DNA of 39,261 nucleotides from Chalara sp. BL73 (GCA_918026815.1 CAKJVC010000024.1:1-39261); one strand, 5' to 3'; counted from the first letter of the stretch, positions 1-11,494 are shown. The notes: generated by a model from the letters alone, not told the origin. Numbers and translations: made by a program.

Positions 1-266
1 GAACTTAAGGCCAAGAATTGGATTGAAAACATCAAGCACCCTGCGCAATCACCAGATCTCAATCAATTGAGGCAATTTGGAATATAATTAAGCAGCGTTT
101 ACGGCGTAGAATCTTTGATACGGACGAAGACATCAAACAGGCTTTACAAGAGGAATGGGACAAAATCACAATGACTGAGGTCCGAAAACGCATTTCTCAG
201 ATGCCTGGCCGATGCAGACGCCTTACAGAAAATGGTGGAAGAGCCATTAAGACTGCTTTGTGGTGA
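1..266 (+). pseudogene. Tc1/mariner transposase, C-terminal remnant
   Basis: The first 266 bases encode the end of a Tc1/mariner-type DDE transposase. The hallmark PAQSPDLNP-IE-IW block around the third catalytic acidic residue is readable at about 40-85, followed by a basic stretch (IIKQRLRRR) and the usual C-terminal tail up to a TGA at 264-266. The frame breaks at about 65: reading continues only if one base (a C in the Asn-Pro codons) is restored. The 5' part lies outside the window, so only the tail is seen. With a frameshift and no visible inverted-repeat partner it is a dead copy. Family assignment rests on motif recognition. Confidence 0.8.
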
Positions 267-1179
267 TGTACAATAGAAATAATTACACTTGATTCTTGCG
301 AGGCCCTTTAATTTTTGGTGGGGCTGGCACGTGCGGAAATAATTTTGTCAACCACTGGTGGAGGTTATGTAGTGCTTAGTCAGACTCACGGGATCCCGTG
401 AGCCTTTAAATCCACGGGGCCCGTGAACCTATTGGCCGCCACCTACACCATGGTGTAGGTGTACTGGGCGCCGGATCTCGAATCCTGGCAGCCTACTAAT
501 GGATGAGGATTCCGATGCGGTAAAGGTCACGACATATCAGCATTTTTACAAGCCACAAAATAAAGTGCGAGTAAAAATTAATATTTAAACAAAATATGCC
601 TTAATGCACAATTGATCAAATTTTGGGACGCAGGCGATATGTTTTAATCTGGTTATTAATGGATACGTAAAAGGTAGTCTTTAGAATCGCGAAAAAAGGT
701 ACAAAATTTCCGCAGAGCAGGTGTGCAGGTCTGTCAGGATTTTGAGAATCTAGGTAAGTTAGCTGACATGTCCCTGACTAAGTGGGGAATGTTAGCGCGG
801 AAGACTTTTCACACACACAGATTTCTACAATTCTGTATTATTACACACAGAGACAACAATAGAGAGCCTGAACGGCATCCCCAATTCCTCCTGCTTATCA
901 TTGTGTATTTTCACGTTCTGTCAAGGTCGGACAGGGTCCTCAGGCCATTTGCTCGAGGACTGCACGTGAACACCGATTAGACACGTGCTCTGATGCCTTA
1001 GGCACGAGAATTATGGCCTGAGTGCCTGAGGTAAAGTATATGGATCTCACTTGTGCCGTGACACCCCAACCCAGATTTAACTATGTTGGTGTTGACAACT
1101 CCGTAGCCAGACGTTTCAGCCACACACATCTTTGCATCGACCTCCAGCGCGTAATAAGTTGAGCGCCACCAACTGCATG
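267..1179. other. Non-coding stretch after the Tc1 remnant
   Basis: No convincing gene. The first 100 bases are probably the rest of the Tc1 element's 3' end. The palindrome cluster at 385-461 is listed separately. The longer open frames (723-980 and the minus strand 998-1189) start at non-ATG codons and match no family I recognise, so they are treated as chance. Confidence 0.5.
385..461. repeat. Cluster of three palindromes
   Basis: Three inverted repeats sit within 77 bp. 385-402 is an 18-bp perfect palindrome with half-site CTCACGGGA. 413-425 is a 13-base inverted repeat with arms CACGGG/CCCGTG around one G, so it reuses the core of the first. 440-461 is a 22-bp perfect palindrome with half-site CACCTACACCA. 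Each could form a cruciform in DNA or a hairpin in RNA. No surrounding gene explains them. They could be dyad binding sites or foldback ends of a decayed mobile element. Confidence 0.85.
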
Positions 1180-2300
1180 GCGACCCCACTAACTGTCGGC
1201 CGCAGATACAATAAGCAGAAACGTCTTGGAGCCAGCTCTTTTTTCTCTAAAGGCGGCGGAGATGTCGACTATGCCAGCAAGTTCTTTACCAGTCTAGCGG
1301 TGCGGCTCGCTTTCCATGTGCCATCTTTTCGACAATACACATGTGAAGTCGTTACAAAGCGGAGCGATATAACGCGACTATCTTTCACGGAGCAGTGGCG
1401 TCAGCTGGTTTTCAGTCTCCACTCGAGTCTACAAAGGGAATTATACCAGTTTTACATTCTCGTCGTCGACGCACTTGATGAGTGTGAGAATGATAATAAT
1501 GTCCGGATTATTCTACAGCTCTAGCTGAAGCTCGGTCGTTGACAACGATACGACTTCGAGTCTTTTTACCTGCAGACCCGAAATTCCAATTCGATATAGT
1601 ATACAAAATATCCTACAAGCCGAACACCAAGACTTCGTACTCCACAACCATTATTTGATTGCCACGTCAGTCGACGATAAAACGGTCAAAACGGTACTAA
1701 GTAAACCAAGTGATAGATGTAGAGTTTCTCGATTGAGGCGGGTCGCATATCTAGTCGCGATAAACCTCCCACGAAAGCCTCACGTTTTTAAGCTGACTTT
1801 CCTGAATAAGGAGCAGAAGCCTTGCGGCTCTATAGTATTCTCGTGAGATAGACAGTATTTAATAGTGCGTTGTGTCCTGTGTAATATTCGAGGCTACTTT
1901 TTAACTTGCCTTCTAAGCCTTTAGAATTTCGGGCTTGCTAAGATCAACGAACAATCCAGATCTAGCTTTCTTAAGTTTCACCAATACTCAGAGAAAAGGC
2001 ACCACCTGAGATGGTTCGGCCAATTGCAAAGGAGGATGCCGACGCTAAGGTGAAAGATAGATTGTCAGTGGCAATAGGGATAGAGAAGTATTCTAAGAAA
2101 GACGTGGACGTTGCTGAGAATCCTCTCGAGGGCCAAGCCGCAGAAAATTACAATGCCGGGGCGATCAAAGATCTATTGGAAGCAGAGGCTAATGATAAAG
2201 CTTAAGATGCAGCCCAAAGACACTTCTTCACCAAGCAGCATGGAATGGCCATGCTGAAGCAATCAAAGTTCTACTAGAAGCAAAGGCTGAAACTGGCCAG
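1180..2300 (+). pseudogene. NACHT-ankyrin (STAND/NLR-like) receptor pseudogene
   Basis: A decayed fungal NLR-type gene. From about 1200 the frame reads a NACHT NTPase: RRYNKQKRLGAS then FFSKGGGDV, and a Walker B box YILVVDALDEC at about 1456-1488. The P-loop that should precede it is not readable. After 1524 the NACHT continues across frame changes (LAEARSLTT, then QAEHQDFVLHN near 1615-1655). Ankyrin-repeat remnants follow: GAIKDLLEAEAN at about 2160 and, in another frame, HQAAWNGHAEAIKVLLEAKAE at 2230-2290. Such proteins act in non-self recognition and heterokaryon incompatibility. Here several frameshifts and stops make a functional product unlikely. Limits are approximate. Confidence 0.75.
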
Positions 2301-2552
2301 AGCAAGCCTAGCTATAACAAGATCTCCTCTATGGAGACCGGGCTAGACATAATAGCTTACAAAGATATCCATCTCTATTTTGATTGGTCCCCAATGCCAT
2401 CTATCTCCCACAAGCCTTATTTTCAGCTGAACCGCAGGATTAGAATCTCGACCCTGATCATCAAAGGATTGATTGAGGGTCTCGACAATGCGATGATGGA
2501 TTGGCACCTGTCTATTCTTTCCTTACTTCTTTGCCTTGCCCGACTCCGGCGT

Positions 2553-3113
2553 CTATGATAGTTTGCTCGTCGACGTTGTCCTGGTAAGATTGTTGATGTA
2601 GTCCTTCAGGCACTTGTTTTCGCGCTCGAGCTTATCTTGGCCTCTATTTAATTCTTCGATTCGCTCTGCTAGGGCTGTGAGTGATGAATGAAGGATCGTT
2701 GCTTGTCTGGTATATGCCAGGCTCGAGTCAGTTATCATTCGATGCAGGGGAATAGTAATACATTTAAACAGCACTGAGAGGTTGCTGGGTTTCGTACTCC
2801 TTCAAAGCTTGTCTAGCCTCCTGTCCCAGTCTCTCCACGTCTGCTGAACTTCTCCTCGGACTCATCGCTCTCGCATCATCCGGTTTAAACTCCTCTTCCT
2901 GAATCTCAATCTCCGGATGGTCCCTCGGTACAATTATTGATGGGCTTGGGTCTGGGTCTATCAATTTTCGTCTTTCAAACCTTGTGGGTCGCTTTCGTTC
3001 TAAGTCAGAGGATATGGCCAACTTTAAGGGAGGGGAGGGCTAGCGATCTTAGATTGAAAGGTGGAGGGATTTGGATGAGCAGAGTTATAGGTGACGGAGG
3101 CTGACGAGGCCAT
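2553..3113 (-). CDS. Short coiled-coil protein (SCOC/UNC-69, DUF2205-like), probable frameshift
   Basis: Two exons, 2798-3113 and 2553-2706, around a 91-bp intron (donor GTACGA, acceptor ACCAG). Splicing joins ALKE to QATILHSSLTALAERIEE and gives a C-terminal heptad coiled coil ending in KLERENKCLKDYINNLTRT. This resembles the conserved coiled coil of SCOC/UNC-69 proteins, which work with Golgi/vesicle traffic and autophagy partners. The N-terminal half is polar and Pro/Ser rich, as in fungal members. The natural ATG appears to be at 3113-3111, but its frame meets TAA at 3026-3024. A single missing base in the CCCTT run near 3028 would join MASSASVTY... to the conserved SDLERKRPTRF frame. It is either a young pseudogene or a sequence error. 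Confidence 0.6.
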
Positions 3114-3352
3114 CGTGAAAGACTTGGAAAGACCCTTATTTCGAGCCTGCGACGAAACCAAGAACAGAGTAGGAGGAATTTGGGGGTTAGGGAGGGGAGG
3201 GGGATGTTGGTTACAGAACTCTAGTAACCTATTAAAAGGTCAATGATGCTAATACCGTTTGGCAGTCTCAGAGAAACTCGGAGCAAGGTTAGTGCTAGCC
3301 AACGGAATCCCGGTGCTTATCATCTGTGCAGAAGCATGGAGCTTCTCCCGAT

Positions 3353-3574
3353 TCATCGCTTCCAGGAATTCTTGTATTCCACCTCCCGAGCTCCAGAATG
3401 GCCATCATCATTGTTTCTGGACAAATCGTACAGCTTGAGGAGCTTGTAGCTGTGTTGGTCATAAGCCGTTGTTTTATGTGGAGCTCTGTGGAGGTGGGTG
3501 AGGTCGCTGTATGAGTTGGACATCGCTGTTTCGATGCTTTGCAGCAGAGGACGGAATGAGATAGGTTCCCACAT
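3353..3574 (-). CDS. Unrecognised 73-codon ORF, possibly a decayed gene
   Basis: This ATG-started frame begins MWEPISFRPLLQSIETAM. Near 3380-3400 the coding character seems to move to another frame (GGGIQEFLEAMNREKLHASA), as if a base had been gained or lost. I do not recognise a family. It lies about 240 bp upstream of the coiled-coil gene on the same strand and could be a fragment of a separate decayed gene or chance. Confidence 0.2.
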   Translation of the reverse strand: MWEPISFRPLLQSIETAMSNSYSDLTHLHRAPHKTTAYDQHSYKLLKLYDLSRNNDDGHSGAREVEYKNSWKR

Positions 3575-3659
3575 GGCGGGTTAGATTTTCTGATAGATCC
3601 TTGGTGTGGTAATCGAAATGAGGGTTGGGGAAGGGTTGTGCCAGGTTTCAACCTCTAAA

Positions 3660-5358
3660 CATGCCATTTTGTCGATCTTCACCATTACAAAATAAGTTCC
3701 AACGAGACTTGGCGGTATAGGATTATTAAATTATTGGATGGAGATCCGGCTGTGACTGAGCGAGACCGATTATTCGACGATTGCCATTATAAGCTTTATC
3801 TCTTATAGCCCTGACCGCTCTTCCTCAAAATTTTCGGAGCGCTACACAGGTTGATCGATGTTACCTTGGGGATTGAGCCGGTTCCAGTTCATTATCTAAT
3901 CCCGAGAACCAACACCTACTTTCGAAGGACATCTTAGAAATGGTTGTGAGGCTACGGGATAGAGACGTCGTCACTGTATTCGTGAAATAATTCTTTCAAA
4001 TTCTGCTACTGCAGTGGTTGCCTGTCTGGGAATTGCAATCTCGGATGTAGCGCTTTGGTTCTTCACTTTTAATCAAAGTTCTTTAGCTCGTTATCATCGA
4101 CGTCGTTGTCTGTATCAGATCAGATTAGCATTATAGAGTCTCTGGCCTTGATAAACATATCTTAGACCTGAAAATTCCGGATCGATGTTGTTCTATGTAA
4201 AGAAACCGCTTCTGGAAGCCCGTTCCCGGCAACAAATGCCAAAAGGCGTAGTATCACCCTTTTCAGATATAAGTTTAGCATCTCAGAAGTGATATAATCC
4301 GAATCTCTATTTTCTATTTATAGCTCTCTGGACTAAACTACATAATTTAAAATTCCGAGCTTATTGAATATACTCTACCTGCTTGCGGTATTCTACGAGA
4401 TCTGGAAGATTCGCCAAAGCCTCCTGCATCTGCTTGAAACTAAGCGTCACCAAGAAAAATAGAATTGAGAGGTACTTTTAACATGATCATACCTAACACA
4501 GCTGTCCGACCATACAGCCGTCAGAACAAGTAACGAGAGGGGCCAGGTTCAAGGAAGCGGCGAACCTTAGCATAGATAATCTATATACCTCCAGACGGCC
4601 CATTAATGCTACAGCAAACCTTGACGAATATCGGGCTCCTTGTGAAGCCCTTGGCTGCAAGAGCAGAAGAAAGCTATCACTAATGCTTGGGCCGACATGG
4701 ATATGATGTAGAAGCAGAAAGAGTAGCTGCCCATGTTTGGAGGTGAAGCGGCCGATGACGACACTGGTCTAACCGAGCCTATAGAAGCGTCCGCGCTAGT
4801 CCTGCCTTACCAGCCTGTCGAAACATGGCTTGCATACTAGACTCTTTTCGCGACTCGGCGCATACAGAGAAGTGCTTCAAACTTGTTTTAAATCTTTCAT
4901 TTGAAATACTTTGACTAGCGAGCACTCTCATGGACTACCATACTACCACCGGCCGGCAAGTTGTAATTTACGTGGTTATGAATTATAGCCCTAGTGAATT
5001 CTCCTGGCAGCCAAGTATATCAAAGGTCTCTTCTCCCCTGCGCAATCTCTCCTTTGAATTGGTACTTCTGTTTCGTCAGCTTCAAGAATGCATATATAAC
5101 TTTTAAGCCACACAATTATGACGGGGTCTCCTCTACCTGCGATATTCGACCGAACGAACAAGAGAAGGAACTGATATCATCCAGAGGCATTTAATCTCAA
5201 ATAGTCCGGAGCATCCTGCTGAACCTGACCCCACGCTCTGGTACACATGAATACGTCTTCCACACCGAAACACCCAAACACCAACTCTTCCTGCTGTATA
5301 TCAAAACCAACCAACGGTCGCCTTTATAAGACCGCACTCGCGTGATGACTGACGTCCA
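3660..5358. other. 1.7-kb stretch without a supported gene
   Basis: No open frame here has both an ATG and recognisable content. The sequence is AT-rich with scattered stops in all frames and may hold very old transposon or gene remains. The last part should contain the promoter and 5' leader of the MFS transporter. A short ATG frame at 5247 (MNTSSTPKHPN...) could be a leader ORF or an alternative N-terminus, but it is out of frame with exon 1. Confidence 0.4.
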
Positions 5359-7365
5359 ATGCGCGGGTACCTGGAAGGGACTCCTCCTTTCCCCACGAGG
5401 CAGATGTTAATCTTGGGTGAGCTTCCCCAAAATCGGAGTGCGGCCGAAGAAACATCTTCCTAACACTTTTTAGCATTATGCCGAATTTGCGAACCAATTG
5501 CCTTTATGTCGATCTTCCCCTACGTCTACTATATGATTAAAGACTTCGGCATAACCAAGAAAGACTCGGAAATTTCAGTCTATGCAGGGATGGTCACATC
5601 TGCGTTTGCGTTTGCGGAATTCTCGTCTGGCGTTGCATGGGGCAAACTCAGTGATCAGATCGGACGAAAACCGGTGCTTCTTACAGGACTGGTAGGAACG
5701 GCGTTGAGCATGTTGATCTTCGGATTTGCACCCAGCTTTCCAGTTGCACTGTTTGCGCGGGCATTAGGCGGCCTTTTGAATGGGTAAGTCGGATCTTCAA
5801 GGAAACAGGGGATATGGTGAACGTTTCCATTCTGACGAGGAGGCGCATGTAGGAATATCGGGGTTTTGCAGACGACGGTTGCGGAAATGGTCACGGTTAA
5901 AGAACACCAGCGTATGTGCGCGACCTGAGTTGTCATCTCTCCGTTCCCTCGTGTTGAAGCCTCTTGCTGACAGGTCGCAAACAGCGCGCGCGTACACCAT
6001 CATGCCATTCGTGTGGTGTCTCGGGTAAGTTTAGGATTCTGAGCTTCGTCAGTTCCTGGGAATCAAAGTTGATGAATCCAGATCGATCTTGGGACCTACA
6101 CTTGGAGGCGCATTGGCTAGACCAGTTCTCCGGTACCCATATCTCTTCGCCGAGGGGACAATATGGGAATCATCTCCATACCTTCTGCCCAACCTGGTAT
6201 GCACGGTTATCGTATCTTGTGGTGTAGTGATTGGGATCTTGTTTCTCGAGGAGACCCATGCGCAGAGGAAATATCGACACGATCCCGGCTTGGCACATGG
6301 GAAATGGATTCTCAGCAAGTTCACCCAATGCGCGAACTTGGGGGCATCGCGATCAAAGAAGACCGCAGATCTCGACGAAGTGTTGCCATTGCTGGGCAAT
6401 GAACTACCACCAAGATATCGCACCCCTGCAGGATCTCCTAATTTACCTTCTACTTCATCGTCAGAACTGCAGGAAGCTCTTGGTCTTAATTCTTCGCACA
6501 TTACGCCTAGATCGAAGCCAGCTGCGACAAAAATATTTACGAGACAGGTCGTTCTGAACATTGTCGGTTATGGTATCTTAGCTTAGTAAGTTAAGAATTG
6601 TTTCTCCGGCAGATCAGACAAAACTGACTTGTGATTCTCAGCCACACGATGACTTTTGACGCCATGCTTCCGACTCTCCTGAGTACGTCGCCACCGAAAA
6701 ATCTAGAACAAAACCTGCCTTTCAAGTTCGTTAGGGGTTATGATCTCAGTCCTAGGGAAATCGGAGCCATAATGTCTGTTCAGGGCATTTACTCTATGTT
6801 CGTGACCATCACGCTTTTTCCAATTATTGTTCGAAGATTGAGTGCGTTAGGTCTATTCAGATTAATTACCCTCTCCTACCCCATTCTCTACCTCTCAACA
6901 CCGTACTTCGTGCTCCTTTCGGACTCCATGCGAATGGCCGGAATTTATGCATTGGTAGTCTGGAAATGCACTTTCGCGGCCCTAGCTTACCCCAGTAACG
7001 CCATCCTCCTCACCAATTCCGCACCTTCCCTCCTTATACTCGGAACCATCAACGGCGTCGCAGCATCCACCGCTTCTTTATCCCGAGCCTTCGGACCCAC
7101 CGTTGCGGGGTTTCTGTTCTTCGCTGGCCTTGAGCTCGGCTACTCCGGTCTAGCATGGTGGTGCAGTGCAGTCACTGCTGTCATCGGATCAGTCATCAGC
7201 TTATACATGACCGATAAAGGAGGCCGAGTAGATGTCGGTGAGGAGAGCGATGAGGTCGATCAAGAAGCCAGTTTCGAAGATGAGATCTTCGATAACAGCG
7301 TGTCCGGCTCTGCGATCAGTGCCGCTGAGCCTGGATCAGAAATGGAGAGAACATACAACAAATAA
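5359..7365 (+). CDS. MFS transporter, ZIFL-like multidrug/zinc facilitator type
   Basis: Six exons keep one frame: 5359-5416, 5474-5783, 5853-5911, 5985-6024, 6082-6585, 6642-7365, giving about 564 aa. All five introns are 56-73 bp with GT..AG ends. The N-terminus carries LILALCRICEPIAFMSIFPY, typical of the ZIFL1-like fungal subgroup. The MFS motif A reads GKLSDQIGRKP (about 5641-5673). A proline-glycine helix (GPTLGGALARP) opens the second part of the N-domain. A hydrophilic central loop with charged and Ser/Pro residues precedes the C-terminal helices, and the tail is acidic (EESDEVDQE). The predicted role is a plasma- or vacuolar-membrane proton-coupled exporter of toxins or metal chelates; the substrate cannot be read. 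The start at 5359 follows an in-frame stop; a further upstream exon is possible. The gene looks intact. Confidence 0.88.
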
Positions 7366-7949
7366 CCCTTGTTCTTTTAAGCGCGCTCAAATATACTCCA
7401 ACTCTAACAGCCAACCTTGAAATATTCAGCAGAGCAAAATCAGCGGTACTGCAATAGAACTGTAGAAAGCTCTCTAGATTTGGATACATTCTAAATGTAT
7501 AAACTTTTGTAAAATATTGTTGTGCAATCAAGCGTTTTAGCTGAACCCCCACCCCCTCTTATCGTCATACATAGTAACGAGAACGCACTTTTATGTTATC
7601 GGGCGGATACTAAATGACTCGATTAATGATGTTGGCCTGTCAGTCGCTATACCTAAAGAAGTGTGGACTGTATGAAAGGCAAGGATATCGAGTATCGAAA
7701 CCACGAAGGAGCGCACGTTTACCAAGATTACAATGACTGAACATATTGATAAACAGGCCACGGCGCACATCAGTGAAACAAATGCCCTGTTCAATTTTTT
7801 TCATACCCTGTATTCGCAAGCTTCAGATCAGCCACTTTAGCTAGACAAATCACTCATTCACACTGAGAGCATACCCCTCACAAAACTTCATGCGAAGATT
7901 GTCTTCGTTCAGCCACATCCTCTCGTCTGTATTGTGTTAGATAACTTAA
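7366..7949. other. Intergenic space between convergent genes
   Basis: The MFS gene (+) and kinase gene (-) converge here. The stretch should hold both 3' UTRs. No further gene is supported; the minus-strand frames lack recognisable content. Confidence 0.5.
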
Positions 7950-10237
7950 CTACGGAGGTCGCGGCCAAAAGTAATGGGACTCTTGGCACTAAGCCAGAAT
8001 AGCAAAGAAAAAAAACAACGGCTACAGTGATCACTACGCTTGTCGTGCTTACAGCTCTCCTTGCGAGAGCCTTCACGCCAATAACCTTCCCGACAGCCGT
8101 CTTGACTGCTGAACGAGCACGCTCGAGAAGAGTGATTGGAATAACAGCGCGTTCCAATTCACGATCATCGACCTGGATCCTTTTACCAGCAGTCATCCGT
8201 GATGGATCCGAGGCTTCAAACCACCCAACAATGTCATCAATGTCGCGAACCACCCACGGATGACGTTTGACCTCCCTCAGTTTAATACGCTCCGTAGGAT
8301 CCTTAATCAGCATCCTGCTGAGCAGATCGTATAACTCCTCGTCAATATCCTCGAACGCGAGTTCTCCTTCCTCTCTATACGGACCAGTTGATAGGCTCAT
8401 GCCTGCATTTAGCGGCGAGTGCAAAGTTGAGCATGATGGATCGACAGCCTTGAGGCGTCGTCTAGGAATATAAACCTCTTCGTTTGCAATTGCCCGGTAT
8501 AGCTGGTATTCATCTTCCGCCATGAATGGGATACGAGCGTAGATGAGGCAGTACAGGGTGACACCCAAAGACCAGACATCGATTTGCTCCGTGACTTCCG
8601 GTTGCTTGACATCGTAGTCCGTGTAGCAAAGCTCGGGGGCGAAGAAGGCTGGTGTGCCTACAGTCTTGGCGAGTTCTAGTTTGTCATCAAAATCTGTGGC
8701 ATCCTCTTCAGAGATATCTTCTTCCGTCTCGCCTTCTCGGATGTGTCTACCGAAATACGAGACCCCAAAATCCGCGATCTTCACACGATGATCTTTGGTC
8801 CACAGCAGATTGGCAGGCTTGATATCTCGGTGGACGATCCCTTCGTAGTGCAGATACTCCAATCCCAGCACGGTGTCTCTAAATATCGATCTTGCCAGGT
8901 CGATTGTGAGGCAGGGAACGTAGGAAAATTCCTCTTCGAAGGCGTAATGCTGCATCATATTATCAACAGACGGCTTGCATGATATTATCATGTCGGTCAA
9001 ACTCGGTGACCGTCCTCGAAATGGTGTATCTTCGAGATAGATGCCACATGTCATTCGGTCAAGAGCGTAAGACGAACCATGGTTCGACGAGATGGATTGC
9101 GATAGGCTAATTATCCCATCTTCGTTGTCGCTATCGAGGGGGAGGAATGTCGACCGCCGTCGGAAGTGGCGTATTGGCACGAGAGCCCGTCCGCGAGGGT
9201 GCTTGCGATGTTGTTCTTAAATGAGCCTGAGAGCTAGGATCGAACTGGATTATCGACCTATCGGGTCGAGGCAGGTTCTGCGTAGGATCATGCGCCTTTT
9301 TTCGTGGCAGTGATGCCATTCCAGCTTCCTCCTCGTCGACACCATGGTCTGCGTTCAAATAATCGACATGTCCGTGTGCTAGTTGCAGTTGAGAGATCCT
9401 TGCCCGTTGTGCCTCCTTCCGCTGGTGACGCTGCTGGAGCGTCTTGAAAAGTTTCTCATCATCTCCCGTGTCCGTATCTCCTCGAATATCCCTATCAATT
9501 CGTTGCCTCTCGTAAAGACATATCTGCGGGTCCCCCTCCTTGCGCCATACTACCTCTCCTAGCTCAACATGTTCTAGAACCAGATATATCTTCTTCAACT
9601 CCGGGTCGTCGATGATCTCAAGCAGACCGACGACATTAGGATGACGTACTTTCTTGAGGATAGCAATCTCTCTCTTGGTCTTCTCCTCTGGTGAGACGGT
9701 AACCCTTCCAAGTCGACGCTTCTTGGAGAAGCGTGATATGATTTTGATCGCAACATAGTAGTCCTCCCTCTCGAGACTCCGTGCCAGTTTGACCTTGCTA
9801 TGAGTACCTCCGCCTATCTCGTCGATGATCTCGTATTGATTTATCAGCTTCCGTCCGGTAATGGAGTCCTGCTCGACTTTGGCTTTGTAGGTCCTGGCTT
9901 GCAAATGTTAGCATGAGTAATGATTCTATGACGTAAAGAATCATATGGTTGTACGAAGCTGTCAAGCTAGTATGGAGACTTCTGCTCTCCTGCGAGCCGA
10001 CTACTGTGGGTCGTATTTGGTGGGATGGTCAAAGATCGCGCAACGAATAAAGGGACGATTTGCTCACTCTTGAACTGTGTGCATCCGCAGAGGATGCAGG
10101 AAGGGGTCTGAATGAGGGGCGCTATCGGATAGAGACAGCGGTTGTTGATGCTGGGAGGTTGTCGTCAGACTGAGCGGGCCCGGGTACATGACGGGCGTGC
10201 TGGCAGCTGTCTTCGTAGGTGTTGATTGAGGATCCAT
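7950..10237 (-). CDS. CaMKK/Ssp1-like Ser/Thr protein kinase, one frameshift
   Basis: The start ATG is at 10237 (MDPQSTPTKTAAS...). Exon 1 is 10068-10237 and a 174-bp intron (9894-10067) joins HPLRMHTVQE to TYKAKVEQDS and the kinase start INQYEIIDEIGGGTHSKVKLA. VAIKI supplies the ATP-binding lysine. The domain has the long insert usual in fungal CaMKKs, then HRDIKPANLLW (catalytic Asp), DFGVS, and a PAFFAPE segment. Kinases of this type activate CaMK/AMPK-family kinases in calcium and nutrient signalling. The frame breaks inside the insert, at the G5 run 9138-9142 (C5 on the coding strand). Removing one C joins DIPP to LDSDNEDG. At the 3' end, an intron 7989-8052 (GTAAGC..TTAG) would give a short tail ending at 7950; unspliced, a hydrophobic tail runs to 7909. 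Apart from the frameshift the domain is complete. Confidence 0.82.
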
Positions 10238-10924
10238 TATAGACGTGCAGCAGTGCGACTATCGACATATTTGATACGCCAACTAATAGAGCTGAGACTT
10301 TCAGCAAGATAATATTGGAAAGATGAAGATGATGGCCGGGAGTAGGAGTTGTGCCGGTTGAAGTGTGCCACTTGAGGTGCGTTCTGGTGGTTTCGTCAGG
10401 ATCGTTGGTGGCGCAGACAAGCGACGCCATGGTGGCTGAGGAAAGTTGATTACGCCTTTCTTGATACAGTTTAGCTCCAGCTTGTGACGCAAAGTGTGGT
10501 CCGAGAGCTAACCAGTGTTGGCTGGTTGCGTGCTACGTCATTGTCTAACGTCATAGATCCAACGGTTATGTTAGCTTGTCATCTTGGACGTTTCAACTTT
10601 ATTTTAATTCTCTTTCAAATATCGCAGCTCACAAAACGTTAACTCCAGAGATTATTATTACGTATCCTTATCACAGCTGGTGCAGAGAGCCTGCCGAGAT
10701 GTGCTTCGACCTCATCTCCACAATCGTATCAGAGACGAGCGACCTGTGGAATTGCTTTCTCATTAGCATCGGCAGTTTTCTTGAGTATCTCGGCCTCTAG
10801 GATTGTAGAAGCTCGAGGAACGCCGGCTAAAAAATTCGCGGTTGAGAGAGGCGTTCGTCAGCCTGTGGAATCTCTGCAGCTTTCAAGTCCAGCTCTTTCG
10901 AATCAAAGATTGATCAACACCGCA
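10238..10924. other. Divergent intergenic region, shared promoters
   Basis: This region lies between the start codons of the kinase (-) and the DUF1687 gene (+), so it probably holds both promoters. An ATG frame on the minus strand at 10430-10122 overlaps exon 1 of the kinase out of frame and shows no family features, so it is not called. Confidence 0.5.
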
Positions 10925-11494
10925 ATGTTTCGCTTCGTAAGTATCAAGTTCTCTTCGCGAGCACACGATATTAAAGTCATATCGCTAAACTGCGGCTACG
11001 GCCGAATAGTATAAACCTCACAATGTAATCACACTCTTTCACAAGGCGAGCTCGCCGGCATCCTTGCGGGTGTATACTCTCCTCAAGCAAGCTTCTGCGA
11101 TTGCGAGCGAACATGCTACCGAAGATCAAGCCAGTGATCACTCGCATCAGACTCTTGCGCGCCGAGAGGAGTTCGAGCTCAACATCACCGAGGATCCACC
11201 AACGGCAGAACAGCTTAAGAGCATCCTCGAGTATATTGGAACGCAGACAGCGAGTACTATGGTAAGGGGTGCAAAGAATAAGGTAGACGCGATGAAAAAA
11301 ACCAAGGAAAACGCAGAGAACTTTCAGAAGCCTCTCGTACGTTGCACTACCTCTCAATCCCTTCAAGCTCTATCGAATCGGGTTGCCGACTATTTCTATA
11401 GACGGTGGACTGGACGAACGGAAAGGCAGTGGTTGGAGACGATATGTCCGAGATCTTGAAGATGGTGGAAAAAAAGACGCACGCGGCCGACTGA
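10925..11494 (+). CDS. DUF1687 (Fmp46-like) putative mitochondrial redox protein
   Basis: Three exons, 10925-10936, 11010-11336 and 11402-11494, give 143 aa in one frame. Exon 1 codes only MFRF. Exon 2 opens YKPHNVITLFHKASSPASLR, the thioredoxin-like start of fungal DUF1687 proteins, and holds the Glu/Asp-rich DQASDHSHQ and FELNITEDPPTAEQ segments. Exon 3 gives TVDWTNGKAVVGDDMSEILK, the conserved C-terminal strand-helix, and ends in HAAD. Introns are 73 and 65 bp (GTAAGT..TAG and GTACGT..TAG). The family is thioredoxin-fold, mitochondrial in yeast, and suspected of redox activity; its reaction is unproven. The gene appears intact and sits head-to-head with the kinase. Confidence 0.88.

Noticed and set aside
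385..461. Palindromes as rho-independent terminators or CRISPR repeats
   Set aside because: The DNA is eukaryotic. There is no T-run and no regular spacer pattern.
723..980. 85-codon open frame
   Set aside because: Starts at GTG and shows no domain or fungal gene features; fungal genes start with ATG, so it is probably chance.
4994..5194. 66-codon frame upstream of the MFS gene
   Set aside because: No recognisable content and no splice path into the transporter.
10122..10430. 102-codon ATG frame on the minus strand
   Set aside because: It overlaps the kinase exon 1 out of frame. The kinase frame there (MDPQSTPTK...) is supported by splicing into the conserved domain.
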